Assembly (NCBI GenBank): GCA_945874455.1 | Contig: CAMCHO010000001.1 | Location: 1 to 64,000, forward strand | Direction of reading: 5' to 3' | Source: Opitutus sp. GAS368 | Lineage (GTDB): Bacteria; Verrucomicrobiota; Verrucomicrobiia; Opitutales; Opitutaceae | Length of the DNA stretch: 64,000 bases | Part shown: piece by piece, positions 19,519 through 28,235 of the stretch | Layout of the letters: each line of letters begins with the position of its first letter | How positions within the stretch are numbered: the first letter of the stretch is position 1 | The notes under the pieces: model-generated | What the model was told of the DNA's origin: nothing | The model's input: only the letters and a program-made list of their open reading frames with translations | The model's database searches: none | Position numbers and translations under genes: made by a program

Positions 19519-20976
19519 ATGTCCCACCACGTCCCGCGCCTCGAGGATCACTTCCTCACCCGCCGTGATTTCCTGAATCGCTGCGGCGTCGGTTTCGGTG
19601 CCCTCGGCTTCGCCACCCTCGCCGGGCCACACCTCTTCGCCGACTCCACGCCCGGCGTGCGCCCCGTCAACCTCGACAACCCGCTCGCCCCGCGCCCGCC
19701 CCACTTCGCCGCCAAAGCCAAACGCGTCATCCACATTTTTGCCAACGGCGGCCCGTCCCAAGTCGACACCTTCGACCCGAAACCAGCTCTCACGAAATAC
19801 CACGGCAAACCGCTCCCCCTCGACCTCAAGACCGAGCGGAAAACCGGCGCTGCGTTCCGCTCTCCGTTCGAATTCAAAAAATACGGCCAGTCCGGTATCG
19901 AGGTCAGCGAACTCTTCCCGCATGTCGCCGCGAGCATCGACGAAATCGCCGTGATCCGCTCGATGCACGCCAACGTTCCCAACCACGAGCCGTCGCTGAT
20001 GTTGATGAACTGCGGCGACGCCCGCCTCCCGCGCCCCGCCCTCGGCTCGTGGGTCACCTACGGCCTCGGCTCCGAAAACCAAAATCTCCCCGGCTTCATC
20101 GCCATGTGCCCCGGCGGCTATCCGATCCAGGAATCGCAAAACTGGCAGAGCGGTTTTCTCCCCGGCATCTATCAGGGTAATTACATCAACACCGCGTTTA
20201 CCGACATCGACCGCCTCATCGAACACATCCGCAACCCCTCGGCCACGCCGACCGAACAACGCGCCCAACTCGACCTGCTCCAAAAACTCAACGCCCGCCA
20301 CGCCGCCAAACGCCATAACGAATCCCAGCTCGAGGCCCGCATCCAGTCCTACGAACTCGCCTTCCGCATGCAGCTTGAGGCCACCGACGCATTCACCATC
20401 GCCCGCGAACCCGCCGCCATTCGCGAGCTCTACGGCGACACCACCCAAGGCCGCCAACTCCTCACCGCCCGCCGTCTCCTCGAAAAAGGGGTCCGCTTCG
20501 TCCAAGTCTGGCACGGCGACGGCCAACCGTGGGACTCCCACGACGATATCGAGATCAACCACCGCCGCCTCGCCCGCGAAAGCGACCAAGCCATCGGCGC
20601 CCTCCTCAAAGATCTCAAACAACGCGGCATGCTCGACGACACCCTCGTGATCTGGGGCGGCGAATTCGGCCGCACACCCGTCGTCGAACTCCCGACCGCC
20701 GGAGCCAACGCCGGCAAGGTCAATGGCCGCGACCACAACCACCACGGCTTCACCATGTGGCTGGCGGGCGGCGGCGTGAAACGCGGCTACATCCACGGCG
20801 CCACCGACGAATTCGGTTTCAAAGCCGTCGAAAAACCCGTCCACGTCCACGACCTCCACGCGACGATTTTGTCTCTACTCGGCTTCGACCACGAGAAACT
20901 CACCTACCGCCACGCCGGCCGCGACTTCCGTCTCACCGACGTCCACGGCAAAGTCGTCAAAGACCTCATCGCATGA
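19519..20976 (+). CDS. DUF1501 domain-containing protein (Tat-exported)
   Basis: DUF1501 proteins have a sulfatase/alkaline-phosphatase-like fold and are almost always paired with planctomycete-type cytochrome proteins; their reaction is unknown. This 485-residue product has a Tat signal, TRRDFLNRCGVGFGALGF (residues 14-31), then the family pattern FANGGPSQVDTFDPKPAL, the late LVIWGGEFGRTP and GRDHNHHGFTMWLAGGG. Its stop overlaps the start of the next gene as ATGA, which predicts translational coupling. No ribosome binding site is evident before its ATG, which lies in a pyrimidine-rich stretch. Confidence 0.95.
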   Translation: MSHHVPRLEDHFLTRRDFLNRCGVGFGALGFATLAGPHLFADSTPGVRPVNLDNPLAPRPPHFAAKAKRVIHIFANGGPSQVDTFDPKPALTKYHGKPLPLDLKTERKTGAAFRSPFEFKKYGQSGIEVSELFPHVAASIDEIAVIRSMHANVPNHEPSLMLMNCGDARLPRPALGSWVTYGLGSENQNLPGFIAMCPGGYPIQESQNWQSGFLPGIYQGNYINTAFTDIDRLIEHIRNPSATPTEQRAQLDLLQKLNARHAAKRHNESQLEARIQSYELAFRMQLEATDAFTIAREPAAIRELYGDTTQGRQLLTARRLLEKGVRFVQVWHGDGQPWDSHDDIEINHRRLARESDQAIGALLKDLKQRGMLDDTLVIWGGEFGRTPVVELPTAGANAGKVNGRDHNHHGFTMWLAGGGVKRGYIHGATDEFGFKAVEKPVHVHDLHATILSLLGFDHEKLTYRHAGRDFRLTDVHGKVVKDLIA

Positions 20977-23900
20977 ACCCCCTTCCTGCATCCGCCGCCG
21001 CGAGCACCAGCGAGTCGTCCCCTCATCTCGATCGCGTAGCCGCGAGCGCCTGCGCGTCTTCCGCCCGTGTTTTTGATTCTCCACGTACCACGGCCTTCTC
21101 AGCCGCGTTTTCAGCGTTTAATCCTCGGCCTGCCACGCCCTCCTCGCCTTCCTCGCCCCGCGCGCCCATGGGCGCCTTGCGATCATCCATCGCCCTCCGG
21201 TTTTTTGCGCTTTTTTGCGCCCAAAAATCCCCCCCTCTGACCGCCCTCCTCTTCGCCACTATCGCCTCCTTCGCGCCTTCCCTCTCTTTCGCAGCAACCG
21301 CTGCTCTCCCGCCCGACCAAATCGAATTCTTCGAAACCACCATCCGCCCCATTCTCGTCGAGTCTTGTTACAAGTGCCACAGCGAGACCGAGGGGAAATC
21401 GAATGGCAGCCTCACGCTCGACACCCGTGACGCCCTGCTCAAAGGCGGTGCCACCGGCCCCGCCCTCATCGCCGGCGACCCCGACAAGAGCCTCCTCATT
21501 CAGGCGGTTCGCTACGCCGACGAAGACCTCCAAATGCCCCCGCTCAAAAACGGCATCGGCGGTAAACTCTCCCCAGAAAAAATCGCCGCCCTCGAAACGT
21601 GGATACGCCTCGGGGCCCCCGATCCACGCACCGGCACCGTCATCGCCGCCGCCCTCGACATGCCCCGCGCCCGCCAACACTGGGCCTTTCAACCCCTCCC
21701 ACCCTCCCCAGCACTCATCTCCCCATCCCCAGACCGCCTCGACGCCCTCGTCCTAGCCAAACTGACCGCCGCCCACCTCTCCCCCGCCCCCGCCGCCGAC
21801 GCCCGTACCCTCCTCCGCCGCGTCACTTACGACCTCACCGGCCTCCCGCCCTCACCCGAAGAGATGGACGCCTTCCTCCGAGAATTCGACTCCGTCTCCC
21901 CCTCTCCCCCTCTCTCCGTCTCTCCGTCCCCCGCCTACACTCGCGCCGTGGACCGCCTCCTCGCCAGCCCCCGCTACGGCGAACGCTGGGGCCGCCACTG
22001 GCTCGACGTCGCCCGCTACGCCGACACCCAGGGCTACCTCGTCGGCAACGCCGAACGCCGCTTCGCCTACTCCCACACCTACCGCGACTACGTCATCCGC
22101 GCCTTCAACACCGACCTCCCCTTCGACCGCTTCATTCACGAGCAACTCGCCGCCGACCAACTCCCCCTCGGCGACGACAAATCCGCTCTCGCCGCGATGG
22201 GTTTCCTCACCCTCGGCCGCCGCTTCCTCGGCAATCAAAACGACATCATCGACGACCGCATCGACGTCGTGACCCGTGGTATCCTCGGCCTCACCGTCGC
22301 CTGCGCCCGCTGTCACGATCACAAATTCGACCCGATCCCCACGCGTGACTACTACGCCCTCCACGGTATCTTCGCCTCCTCCGAAGAACCCGCCGAAAAA
22401 CCCCTCCTCGCCCCCCTCGACGAAACCGCACCCGCCTACCGCGAATTCCTCCGCAAACGCGCCGAGCTCGACGCCTCCATCGAAGCCAAAAAACACGAGC
22501 TCGTGGACACCTTCCTCGCCGACCAACGCAAAAAAACCGGCGATTACCTCCTCGCCGCCCACGACGCCGCCCAACTCCCCTCCACCGAAAAACTCGACCT
22601 GTTCGTCGGCACCCGAAAACTCAACATCGAGATCCTGAAACGCTGGCAAAAATACCTCGCCGACCACGCCACGAATCCCGGCCCCGTCCTCGCCCCTTGG
22701 TTCGCCTTCCGCGACGGTACCGCGTTGCTTCCGCCCGCGTCCCTCGACTCACCCGACCCCCTCAAACCCTCTTCCTCCCCCGACGGCCCCACCGCCCCTC
22801 GCGCCACTCCCACCGACCTCCTCGCCCACCTCGCCCCCGCGGACGCTCAACTCCTCAGCTCGCCACAGCCCCGCAGGACCGACGGCGAATCACCTCCCAG
22901 CTCTCCACTCGCCACCCACGACGTTCATCCCGCCTTGGTGGCGGCACTCAACGAGAAGCCCCCGACCTCCCTCCAGGACCTCGCCGCCCTCTACAATCGC
23001 GTCTTCACCGACGCCGAGAAATCCCGTGGCACGGGCGTCCCGCCCCTGGATTCCTCCCTTGGCACTAGCCTCCCGTCAGCGATCGCAACTCCGGAATCCT
23101 TCCACTCCGCCCCCGACTCCCCCACCGCTCTCGGCTTCACCGCCACCGCGCAACTCCTGAAGCGCCAGCTCGACGACAAGACCTCCACCCTCCGCCGCGA
23201 TGTCGAAGCCCTCAACTGGACCGAACCCGGCGCGCCCCTCCGCGCGATGGCCCTCATCGACAAACCGAATCCCAAAAACTCCTTCATCTTCCTCCGCGGC
23301 AACCCCGCCAACAAAGGCCCCGAAGCCCCCCGCCGTTTCCTCGAAGTCCTCTCCGCCCCTGCGGCCCCTGAGAGCGACGCTGCACAACCGCCATCCGACT
23401 CCACCGCCTCCCCTTCAGCCATTCCGAGCTCGCAGCTCTCAGCTCTCAGCGCTCAGCCCCCCGCACCCTCTTCCCACTCCCCATCTGCCCCGTTCACCGC
23501 CACCGCCACCAGCGGTCGCCTCGAACTCGCCCGCGCCCTCACCGGCCCCGCCGCCCCCCTCGCCGCCCGCGTCCTCGTGAATCGCGTCTGGGGCTGGCAC
23601 TTCGGCACCCCGCTCGTCCACACCCCCAGCGACTTCGGCGTCCGCACCGCCGCCCCCGTCCAACGCGACGTCCTCGACACCCTCGCCGCGCAATTCGTCG
23701 CCGACGGCTGGTCCCTCAAAAAGCTCCACCGCACCATTCTCCTCTCCGCCACCTACCGCCAATCCTCCGCCGCCTCACCCGCCGCCCTCGCCGCCGATCA
23801 CGACAACCTTCTCCTCGCCCGCTTCACCCCGCACCGTCTCGAATTCGAAGCCCTTCGCGATACCCTCCTCGCCGTCTCCGGTCGCCTCGACCTCACCCCC

Positions 23901-24920
23901 GGCGGCCTCCCCGACGATCTGACCAAAGAACCCTTCCCTCGCCGCCGCACCGTCTACGGATTCATCGACCGCCAAAATCTCCCCGGCCTGTTCCGCACCT
24001 TCGATTTCCCCAGCCCCGACCACAGCAGCGCCCAACGCTTCGCCACCACCGTCCCGCAACAATCCCTCTTCCTGCTCAACAGCCCCTTCGCCCACGAACA
24101 GGCCCGCCGCCTCGCGCAACGCCCCGAGCTCACCACCGCCCCCACCATCCCCGAAAAAATCATCACCCTCTATCGCCTCCTCTACCAACGCCCGCCCGAC
24201 GCCGACGAGCTCGACCTCGCCAAAAACTTCCTCGCTGCCTCGACCGCTTCAACTGCCCACTTAAAACTTCTCACTGACGCGACGCCCGCCGGTGCTGCCT
24301 CCGGCTGGGCTTACGGCACCGGCACCTACGATTCCGCCCAAAACCGCGTCCACGACTTCACCCCGCTCACCCACCGCACCTACGGCACCGGCAAACAAAA
24401 AGACCAAGTCACGCGCCTGGCCCCCGCCGCCACCCTCCCCGACCCCACCTTCGGCAGCCTCGCGCTCACGCCCACCGGCGGCCACCCCGGCTCCTCCCCG
24501 TCGCACGCCGCCATCCTCCGCTGGATCGCCCCCGCCGACGGCATCATCGCCATCGAAGCCACGCTCGCGCACCCCACCGACAAAGGCGATGGCATCGCCG
24601 CCCGTATCGTCTCCAGCCGCACGGGTCCCCTCGGCGATTGGTCCGTGCACAATTCCAAAGCGGAAACCAAATTTACCGACCTCCGCGTGTCCGCCGGTGA
24701 GAGCATCGACTTTTTCGTCGCCAGCCGCGCAAACGCCCACTCCGACGGCTACACGTGGGCCCCGAAAATCACCTTCACCTCCGCCACCGATTCCGCCCCC
24801 CGCACGTGGGACGCCAAACGCGACTTCGGCATCACCGAAAAACCTCGCATCCCCCTCACCCCGCTCGAGTCCCTCGCCCAAGTCCTCCTCCTCTCCAACG
24901 AACTCGCCTTCGTGGATTGA
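20973..24920 (+). CDS. PSCyt1-DUF1549-DUF1553 planctomycete-type cytochrome protein with inserted beta domain
   Basis: This is the usual partner of DUF1501. Chosen start ATGA overlaps the DUF1501 stop; an alternative in-frame ATG at 21168 would begin closer to the signal peptide and drop 65 Ser/Ala-rich residues. From the first start (1315 residues) it has a signal near 88-108, a c-type heme site CYKCH at 132-136 in PSCyt1, DUF1549 (about 250-480) with a second heme-like motif CARCH at 444-448, a long low-complexity linker, and DUF1553 (VLVNRVWGWHFGTPLV onward). A beta-rich block of about 190 residues lies between YQRPPDADEL and the terminal LESLAQVLLLSNELAFVD, where the family is normally continuous. 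Substrate unknown. Confidence 0.93.
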   Translation: MNPLPASAAASTSESSPHLDRVAASACASSARVFDSPRTTAFSAAFSAFNPRPATPSSPSSPRAPMGALRSSIALRFFALFCAQKSPPLTALLFATIASFAPSLSFAATAALPPDQIEFFETTIRPILVESCYKCHSETEGKSNGSLTLDTRDALLKGGATGPALIAGDPDKSLLIQAVRYADEDLQMPPLKNGIGGKLSPEKIAALETWIRLGAPDPRTGTVIAAALDMPRARQHWAFQPLPPSPALISPSPDRLDALVLAKLTAAHLSPAPAADARTLLRRVTYDLTGLPPSPEEMDAFLREFDSVSPSPPLSVSPSPAYTRAVDRLLASPRYGERWGRHWLDVARYADTQGYLVGNAERRFAYSHTYRDYVIRAFNTDLPFDRFIHEQLAADQLPLGDDKSALAAMGFLTLGRRFLGNQNDIIDDRIDVVTRGILGLTVACARCHDHKFDPIPTRDYYALHGIFASSEEPAEKPLLAPLDETAPAYREFLRKRAELDASIEAKKHELVDTFLADQRKKTGDYLLAAHDAAQLPSTEKLDLFVGTRKLNIEILKRWQKYLADHATNPGPVLAPWFAFRDGTALLPPASLDSPDPLKPSSSPDGPTAPRATPTDLLAHLAPADAQLLSSPQPRRTDGESPPSSPLATHDVHPALVAALNEKPPTSLQDLAALYNRVFTDAEKSRGTGVPPLDSSLGTSLPSAIATPESFHSAPDSPTALGFTATAQLLKRQLDDKTSTLRRDVEALNWTEPGAPLRAMALIDKPNPKNSFIFLRGNPANKGPEAPRRFLEVLSAPAAPESDAAQPPSDSTASPSAIPSSQLSALSAQPPAPSSHSPSAPFTATATSGRLELARALTGPAAPLAARVLVNRVWGWHFGTPLVHTPSDFGVRTAAPVQRDVLDTLAAQFVADGWSLKKLHRTILLSATYRQSSAASPAALAADHDNLLLARFTPHRLEFEALRDTLLAVSGRLDLTPGGLPDDLTKEPFPRRRTVYGFIDRQNLPGLFRTFDFPSPDHSSAQRFATTVPQQSLFLLNSPFAHEQARRLAQRPELTTAPTIPEKIITLYRLLYQRPPDADELDLAKNFLAASTASTAHLKLLTDATPAGAASGWAYGTGTYDSAQNRVHDFTPLTHRTYGTGKQKDQVTRLAPAATLPDPTFGSLALTPTGGHPGSSPSHAAILRWIAPADGIIAIEATLAHPTDKGDGIAARIVSSRTGPLGDWSVHNSKAETKFTDLRVSAGESIDFFVASRANAHSDGYTWAPKITFTSATDSAPRTWDAKRDFGITEKPRIPLTPLESLAQVLLLSNELAFVD

Positions 24921-24940
24921 TCAGCCCAACCGGCCTGGAG

Positions 24941-25000
24941 GTAGGCGCCCGCTGGCGGTCGATGGTTACGTCCTGAATCGCCTGCCAGCAGGCTCCCACA
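24941..25000. repeat. REP-like inverted doublet
   Basis: Two imperfectly complementary arms (24941-24964 and 24976-25000) can fold into a long hairpin. The right arm, AATCGCCTGCCAGCAGGCTC, is identical to the right arm of the element at 56996-57055. It sits between two convergent genes, so it may act as a terminator-like structure. Confidence 0.75.
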
Positions 25001-25075
25001 AAAATCCATCCTTTGGGTCATCGCGAACACACCGTGGAGCGAGCTCGCGACAACCCAAGGTCAGCCCGCCTCTCC

Positions 25076-26386
25076 TCAAAGCGTATTCAAGAAATCAAGC
25101 AGCTGTTGACGTTCCGCCGCACTGAGTGCGACGTAGCGATCGCGCGAGCTCTGCGCTTCGCCCGCGTGTCCGCGCACCGCTTGGTCGATCGTGTTCGCCC
25201 GTCCGTCGTGCAACCAGGTCGGCCGTGAACGCAGTCCCCACAATGGTGCCGTGCGCATGTCGCGCGCACCCGCAGTGCCCTGCGCGATGCCATCACCGAG
25301 CGCGCCCATGTCGTGGAGCAGCAAATCCGAATACAGCCCGACCGTCTTCTCGCTCAAGGCCGCGATCACATTAGGTCCCGTCCGCATCGACGGCGTGTGG
25401 CACACCGCGCAATCCAGCCGACGAAAAATCGCCTCGCCCGCCACCGACGAAGCCGTCGCCGGTCCGCGCGGCGGCGGCGCGAGCAGACGCATGAAGTCGG
25501 CCGCCCGATCGATATCCGCCTTGCCGTCGAGCGGATCGATCTCGTCCTCGACATCCGCCACGCGATCAAAGCGCGCGAGCAACTCCACGTTTCCGTTCGG
25601 CGCATTCTCGGTAGGGAAGAACCGATTGGTGACCCCCATCTCGTTCACATACGCATCTCCCGAAAACGCCAACAGCGTCGCCTGCTGAGCCTTCCAGCCA
25701 AAACGGCCGATCAGGTTTTTTCCGCTCACGACATCGCTCACCACCGAAACTTTTCCCGCGATCCCCGCCGGTTTCCGCGCCAGCGTACCGAGCACGATCG
25801 TGCTGTCTGGAATCGCCTCGATCAGTCCCGCGCCAAACAGCGGGGTCGCCAGCCGCCGCGCTACCGTGTTCGCCTCGCGTGGCACCACTTCGCGGATACC
25901 CCGATTGATCGAACGCTCCTGCAGCAGCGAACCACCCTGCGAATCCAGCGGATCAAACACGCCGTTAACCGTCCGTCCAAATCGCGTGACCGTCCGCCGA
26001 CTCGCTCCGCCCGTGCCGCCGGCATCATGACAAGCGACACACGAAACATCGTTGAAGATCGGCCCGAGCCCGCCAGCCGCCGTCTCGGTAGCGCGAAACT
26101 CAACCCCGCCTTCGTTAAACGCCGCCAACTCCGCTGCCGTCAGCCCAGCGAGCGGCTGCCCGAGTGGATTGATCTGCGGGGCCCGCCGGCCGGCATTAGG
26201 GTTTGGCGGGGCCGCCACCGGCGCGGGATTTGCCACCGGCACCACCACGGGCGCGAGGGGCGCTTGCCCCGGACCTTGCGGCGCCTGCGGGCCGCGAGGG
26301 CCCTGCGCAAAAGCAGCCGAAGCCGCGACGAGCCAACTGACGACAACCACACGACGACCGACGGAGCCAAGCATGAACGTTTTCAT
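25076..26386 (-). CDS. Secreted di-heme oxidoreductase (DHOR / DUF1111 family)
   Basis: The 436-residue product has a signal peptide (to about AAFAQG, residue 29), then a low-complexity Pro/Gln/Ala linker, and two c-type heme sites: CVACH at 116-120 and CAVCH at 326-330. FNDVSCVACHDAGGTGG and the C-terminal TAPLWGLRSRPTWLHDGRA are characteristic of the di-heme oxidoreductases related to bacterial cytochrome c peroxidases and thiosulfate-oxidising enzymes. It is convergent with the PSD1-type gene; the two face a REP doublet. An electron-transfer role is likely, the partner unknown. Confidence 0.88.
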   Translation of the reverse strand: MKTFMLGSVGRRVVVVSWLVAASAAFAQGPRGPQAPQGPGQAPLAPVVVPVANPAPVAAPPNPNAGRRAPQINPLGQPLAGLTAAELAAFNEGGVEFRATETAAGGLGPIFNDVSCVACHDAGGTGGASRRTVTRFGRTVNGVFDPLDSQGGSLLQERSINRGIREVVPREANTVARRLATPLFGAGLIEAIPDSTIVLGTLARKPAGIAGKVSVVSDVVSGKNLIGRFGWKAQQATLLAFSGDAYVNEMGVTNRFFPTENAPNGNVELLARFDRVADVEDEIDPLDGKADIDRAADFMRLLAPPPRGPATASSVAGEAIFRRLDCAVCHTPSMRTGPNVIAALSEKTVGLYSDLLLHDMGALGDGIAQGTAGARDMRTAPLWGLRSRPTWLHDGRANTIDQAVRGHAGEAQSSRDRYVALSAAERQQLLDFLNTL

Positions 26387-26984
26387 TGGGTAATTTTTTG
26401 AGCCTTCTGAGAGCTAGTTTTTTTGTTTCCGAATCGGCCACAGTATCGCAGCCCAATGTTAAGCCCGTGTCTCGGACCACGGCCAAATTGTTAAGACCAT
26501 GTAAGCGTGGCGCATTTTATCCGCGTTCACCTAAGTCCGCCTGTGGTTTATCCTGCCGAAACACTCTCCACGCGCCCGCGCCCCGCCAGTCCCCCTTTCA
26601 TCGGCGTCATCGGCAGCAGGGCCAACGTTCACCCCACCCAGGAACGCTTCGGTTCCGGCGAAATGGGCAAAGTCATCGTCGGCGGTTTCGTCGATGTATT
26701 CGTGCTCGCAATACGGCTTTCAGTGCTGCTGTGCGGTCTCGTCAAAGCCCTCGAACGGTGGACTTGCCGCGCAAAATCCTGCGCCGTCCTTGGCTTGATC
26801 GTCGCCGCGTTCTACGATCGCGTGCTCTCTACCATCGTCTGCGTAATCCTCGCAAAATCCGTTACCCCCAAAGCCGAACCCACCGCTGCCTGAGCAATCC
26901 CCACAATTCCGCGCGCTCCTCGTTCCGTCCGAAAAATCCGAGGATTGCGCGGAACTCCCTCGCTCTCCACGTTTCCACCCCGTC
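26387..26984. other. Intergenic region with one doubtful ORF
   Basis: About 600 bases between the di-heme gene and the small secreted protein. Apart from the doubtful ORF at 26507-26893 I see no RNA gene, repeat or terminator. Confidence 0.5.
26507..26893 (+). CDS. Doubtful hypothetical protein, possibly membrane-associated
   Basis: A 128-codon frame with a GTG start and no recognisable family. Its second half is hydrophobic (GKVIVGGFVDVFVLAIRLSV, then AVLGLIVAAFYDRVL) and shows a moderate excess of G/C at third positions, which is why it is listed. The first 50 residues look like translated non-coding sequence. An internal ATG at about residue 53 would give a 76-residue protein. Confidence 0.25.
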   Translation: MAHFIRVHLSPPVVYPAETLSTRPRPASPPFIGVIGSRANVHPTQERFGSGEMGKVIVGGFVDVFVLAIRLSVLLCGLVKALERWTCRAKSCAVLGLIVAAFYDRVLSTIVCVILAKSVTPKAEPTAA

Positions 26985-27641
26985 ATGCGCCACCTCGCTC
27001 GCACCGCCCTGATGCTCGCTCTCCTCGCCCTCGGCCTACGTGCCCAAGTCACGCCGTCCCCTGAATCTAGCCCGGCCAAAAAACCCGTCTCCGCTGCCCC
27101 CGAGGCCCCACCACCAGCACCGAAGCGCAACCGCGCCATCTCCGGCGATGTGGCCGCCATGCTCGCCTCCAACCTCCCGAAATATACGCCGCCCCCACCC
27201 GCCCCTCCGCCACTCACCGACGCCGAGCTCGCGAAAAAAGCTGAGGAAGACGCCGCCGATCTCCGCGAAACCGATAAACCGAAAAACGCCATTGTCCGCC
27301 TCGAAAAATTCGTCGTGCAGGAACAGCGGCCAGTGATCTTCTCCGAACGCCAGATCCATACCAAGAAGGGCCTGGCCGCCCTCGCCATGCGCCGCTACAT
27401 CTCTGACGCCGACCGCGCCCTCAACCGCTGGACGCTGCCACTCTTCGGCTCTTCCTCCGAAGCCCGCGCGCTTGCCATGTATGCCGACGATGAACGGCTC
27501 AAGAACATGGCCGACCTCTCCGACAACGTAAACATGGTCATGAAATCGGACCCGACGGCTGGCGGCGCGGCGAAGGATGCCGCTCAAAAGACCTACATGC
27601 GCTCCACTCAATTCGGCTACGGCGGCATGGCGCCGAAATAA
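26985..27641 (+). CDS. Secreted hypothetical protein with Pro-rich linker
   Basis: The 218-residue product has a clean Sec signal (RTALMLALLALGLRAQ, cleaved near residue 21), then a Pro/Ala-rich disordered region to about residue 80, then a conserved-looking helical part with IVRLEKFVVQEQRPVIFSER and HTKKGLAALAMRRYISDADR. I do not recognise a named domain. Codon use is typical for the genome, and the opposite strand carries only an antisense frame. It is convergent with the next gene and probably monocistronic. Confidence 0.8.
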   Translation: MRHLARTALMLALLALGLRAQVTPSPESSPAKKPVSAAPEAPPPAPKRNRAISGDVAAMLASNLPKYTPPPPAPPPLTDAELAKKAEEDAADLRETDKPKNAIVRLEKFVVQEQRPVIFSERQIHTKKGLAALAMRRYISDADRALNRWTLPLFGSSSEARALAMYADDERLKNMADLSDNVNMVMKSDPTAGGAAKDAAQKTYMRSTQFGYGGMAPK

Positions 27642-27684
27642 TTTTCCGCGCGGCCCAGCGCCTGCGTCCTCCGCGTTCGTCGCC

Positions 27685-27698
27685 CCGGCTTCAGCCGG
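27685..27698. terminator. Hairpin with TTCA loop between convergent genes
   Basis: CCGGC-TTCA-GCCGG hairpin in the 66-bp gap between two convergent stops. There is no T-tract, so a bidirectional terminator role is only suggested. Confidence 0.4.
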
Positions 27699-27707
27699 AA
27701 TGCGTCC

Positions 27708-28019
27708 TCACTGGCCCGCTCCTCGTCCGACCAGCTCGCGCACCATCGCCGCCCATTCCGCTTCGAGCGTGCATCCCTTGGGAGGCCCCGATCGCCCCGC
27801 GCGCGCATACCAGTAGCCCGCGTTGCCTTCGTCGCCTTCCTTGCGGTGGAGATACGCATGCACCCACGATCCGTCGCGACTCATGTCCTCCTGCGCGCAG
27901 TCATGCGCACCCTCCCAATCGCCACGCCCATCGTACCACAGCGCCTGCAAAGCCCTGCTCCATCCCGCCGGCACGGCCGAATCGCGCACCAACGATTGTT
28001 GAAATTCCTCAAATGACAT
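27708..28019 (-). CDS. Small conserved hypothetical protein (HAYLHRKEGD family)
   Basis: The 103-residue product begins MSFEEFQQSLV and has a pattern I recognise from unnamed small proteins in Verrucomicrobiota, Acidobacteriota and proteobacteria: an LWYDGRGDWEGAHDCAQ segment followed by SWVHAYLHRKEGDEGNAGYW and YARAG. It is predicted to be helical and cytoplasmic, like a single TPR-type repeat unit. The frame extends upstream to 28439 but there it only reads the opposite strand of the repeat tract and birA, so the start at 28019 is chosen. It is divergent from birA. Function unknown. Confidence 0.82.
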   Translation of the reverse strand: MSFEEFQQSLVRDSAVPAGWSRALQALWYDGRGDWEGAHDCAQEDMSRDGSWVHAYLHRKEGDEGNAGYWYARAGRSGPPKGCTLEAEWAAMVRELVGRGAGQ

Positions 28020-28073
28020 TTGCTCAGCCTTCCCTACCCGCGTCTCCTTTTCAACTCCACGCTCCCCTCCAAT

Positions 28074-28145
28074 CGTTCCCGTTCCCGTTCCCGCTCCCGC
28101 TCCCGTTCCCGTTCTCGTTCTCGTTCTCATTCTCGTTACCGTTCG
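28074..28145 (+). repeat. Hexanucleotide tandem repeat, 12 units
   Basis: Twelve consecutive hexamers of consensus CGTTCC/CGTTCT, with a few single-base variants (CGCTCC, CATTCT, CGTTAC). It lies in the divergent promoter region between the small conserved gene and birA. Confidence 0.9.
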
Positions 28146-28149
28146 CTGA

Positions 28150-28230
28150 TTCCAGCCTCCCCTTCTCCCCCTCTCCCCCTCTCCCCCTCTCGCCCTCTCG
28201 CCCTCTTCCCCTCTCCCCCTTCCGCCTTCC
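28150..28230 (+). repeat. Polypyrimidine (CT-rich) tract upstream of birA
   Basis: Almost pure C/T on the plus strand with degenerate CCCCCTCT octamers; it ends just before the birA ATG. Such mirror-type tracts can form H-DNA. Confidence 0.75.
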
Positions 28231-28235
28231 GCCCC

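Noticed and set aside
21852..22667. Long acidic/Gly-rich frame on the minus strand
   Set aside because: It is antisense to the PSCyt1-DUF1549-DUF1553 gene and reflects its C-ending codons.
26720..27388. Minus-strand frame of 222 codons
   Set aside because: Antisense of the secreted protein at 26985-27641; composition typical of a shadow frame.
28020..28235. Ser/Arg-repeat N-terminal extension of BirA
   Set aside because: It is translation of the hexamer repeat; the BirA family start and HTH begin at 28236.
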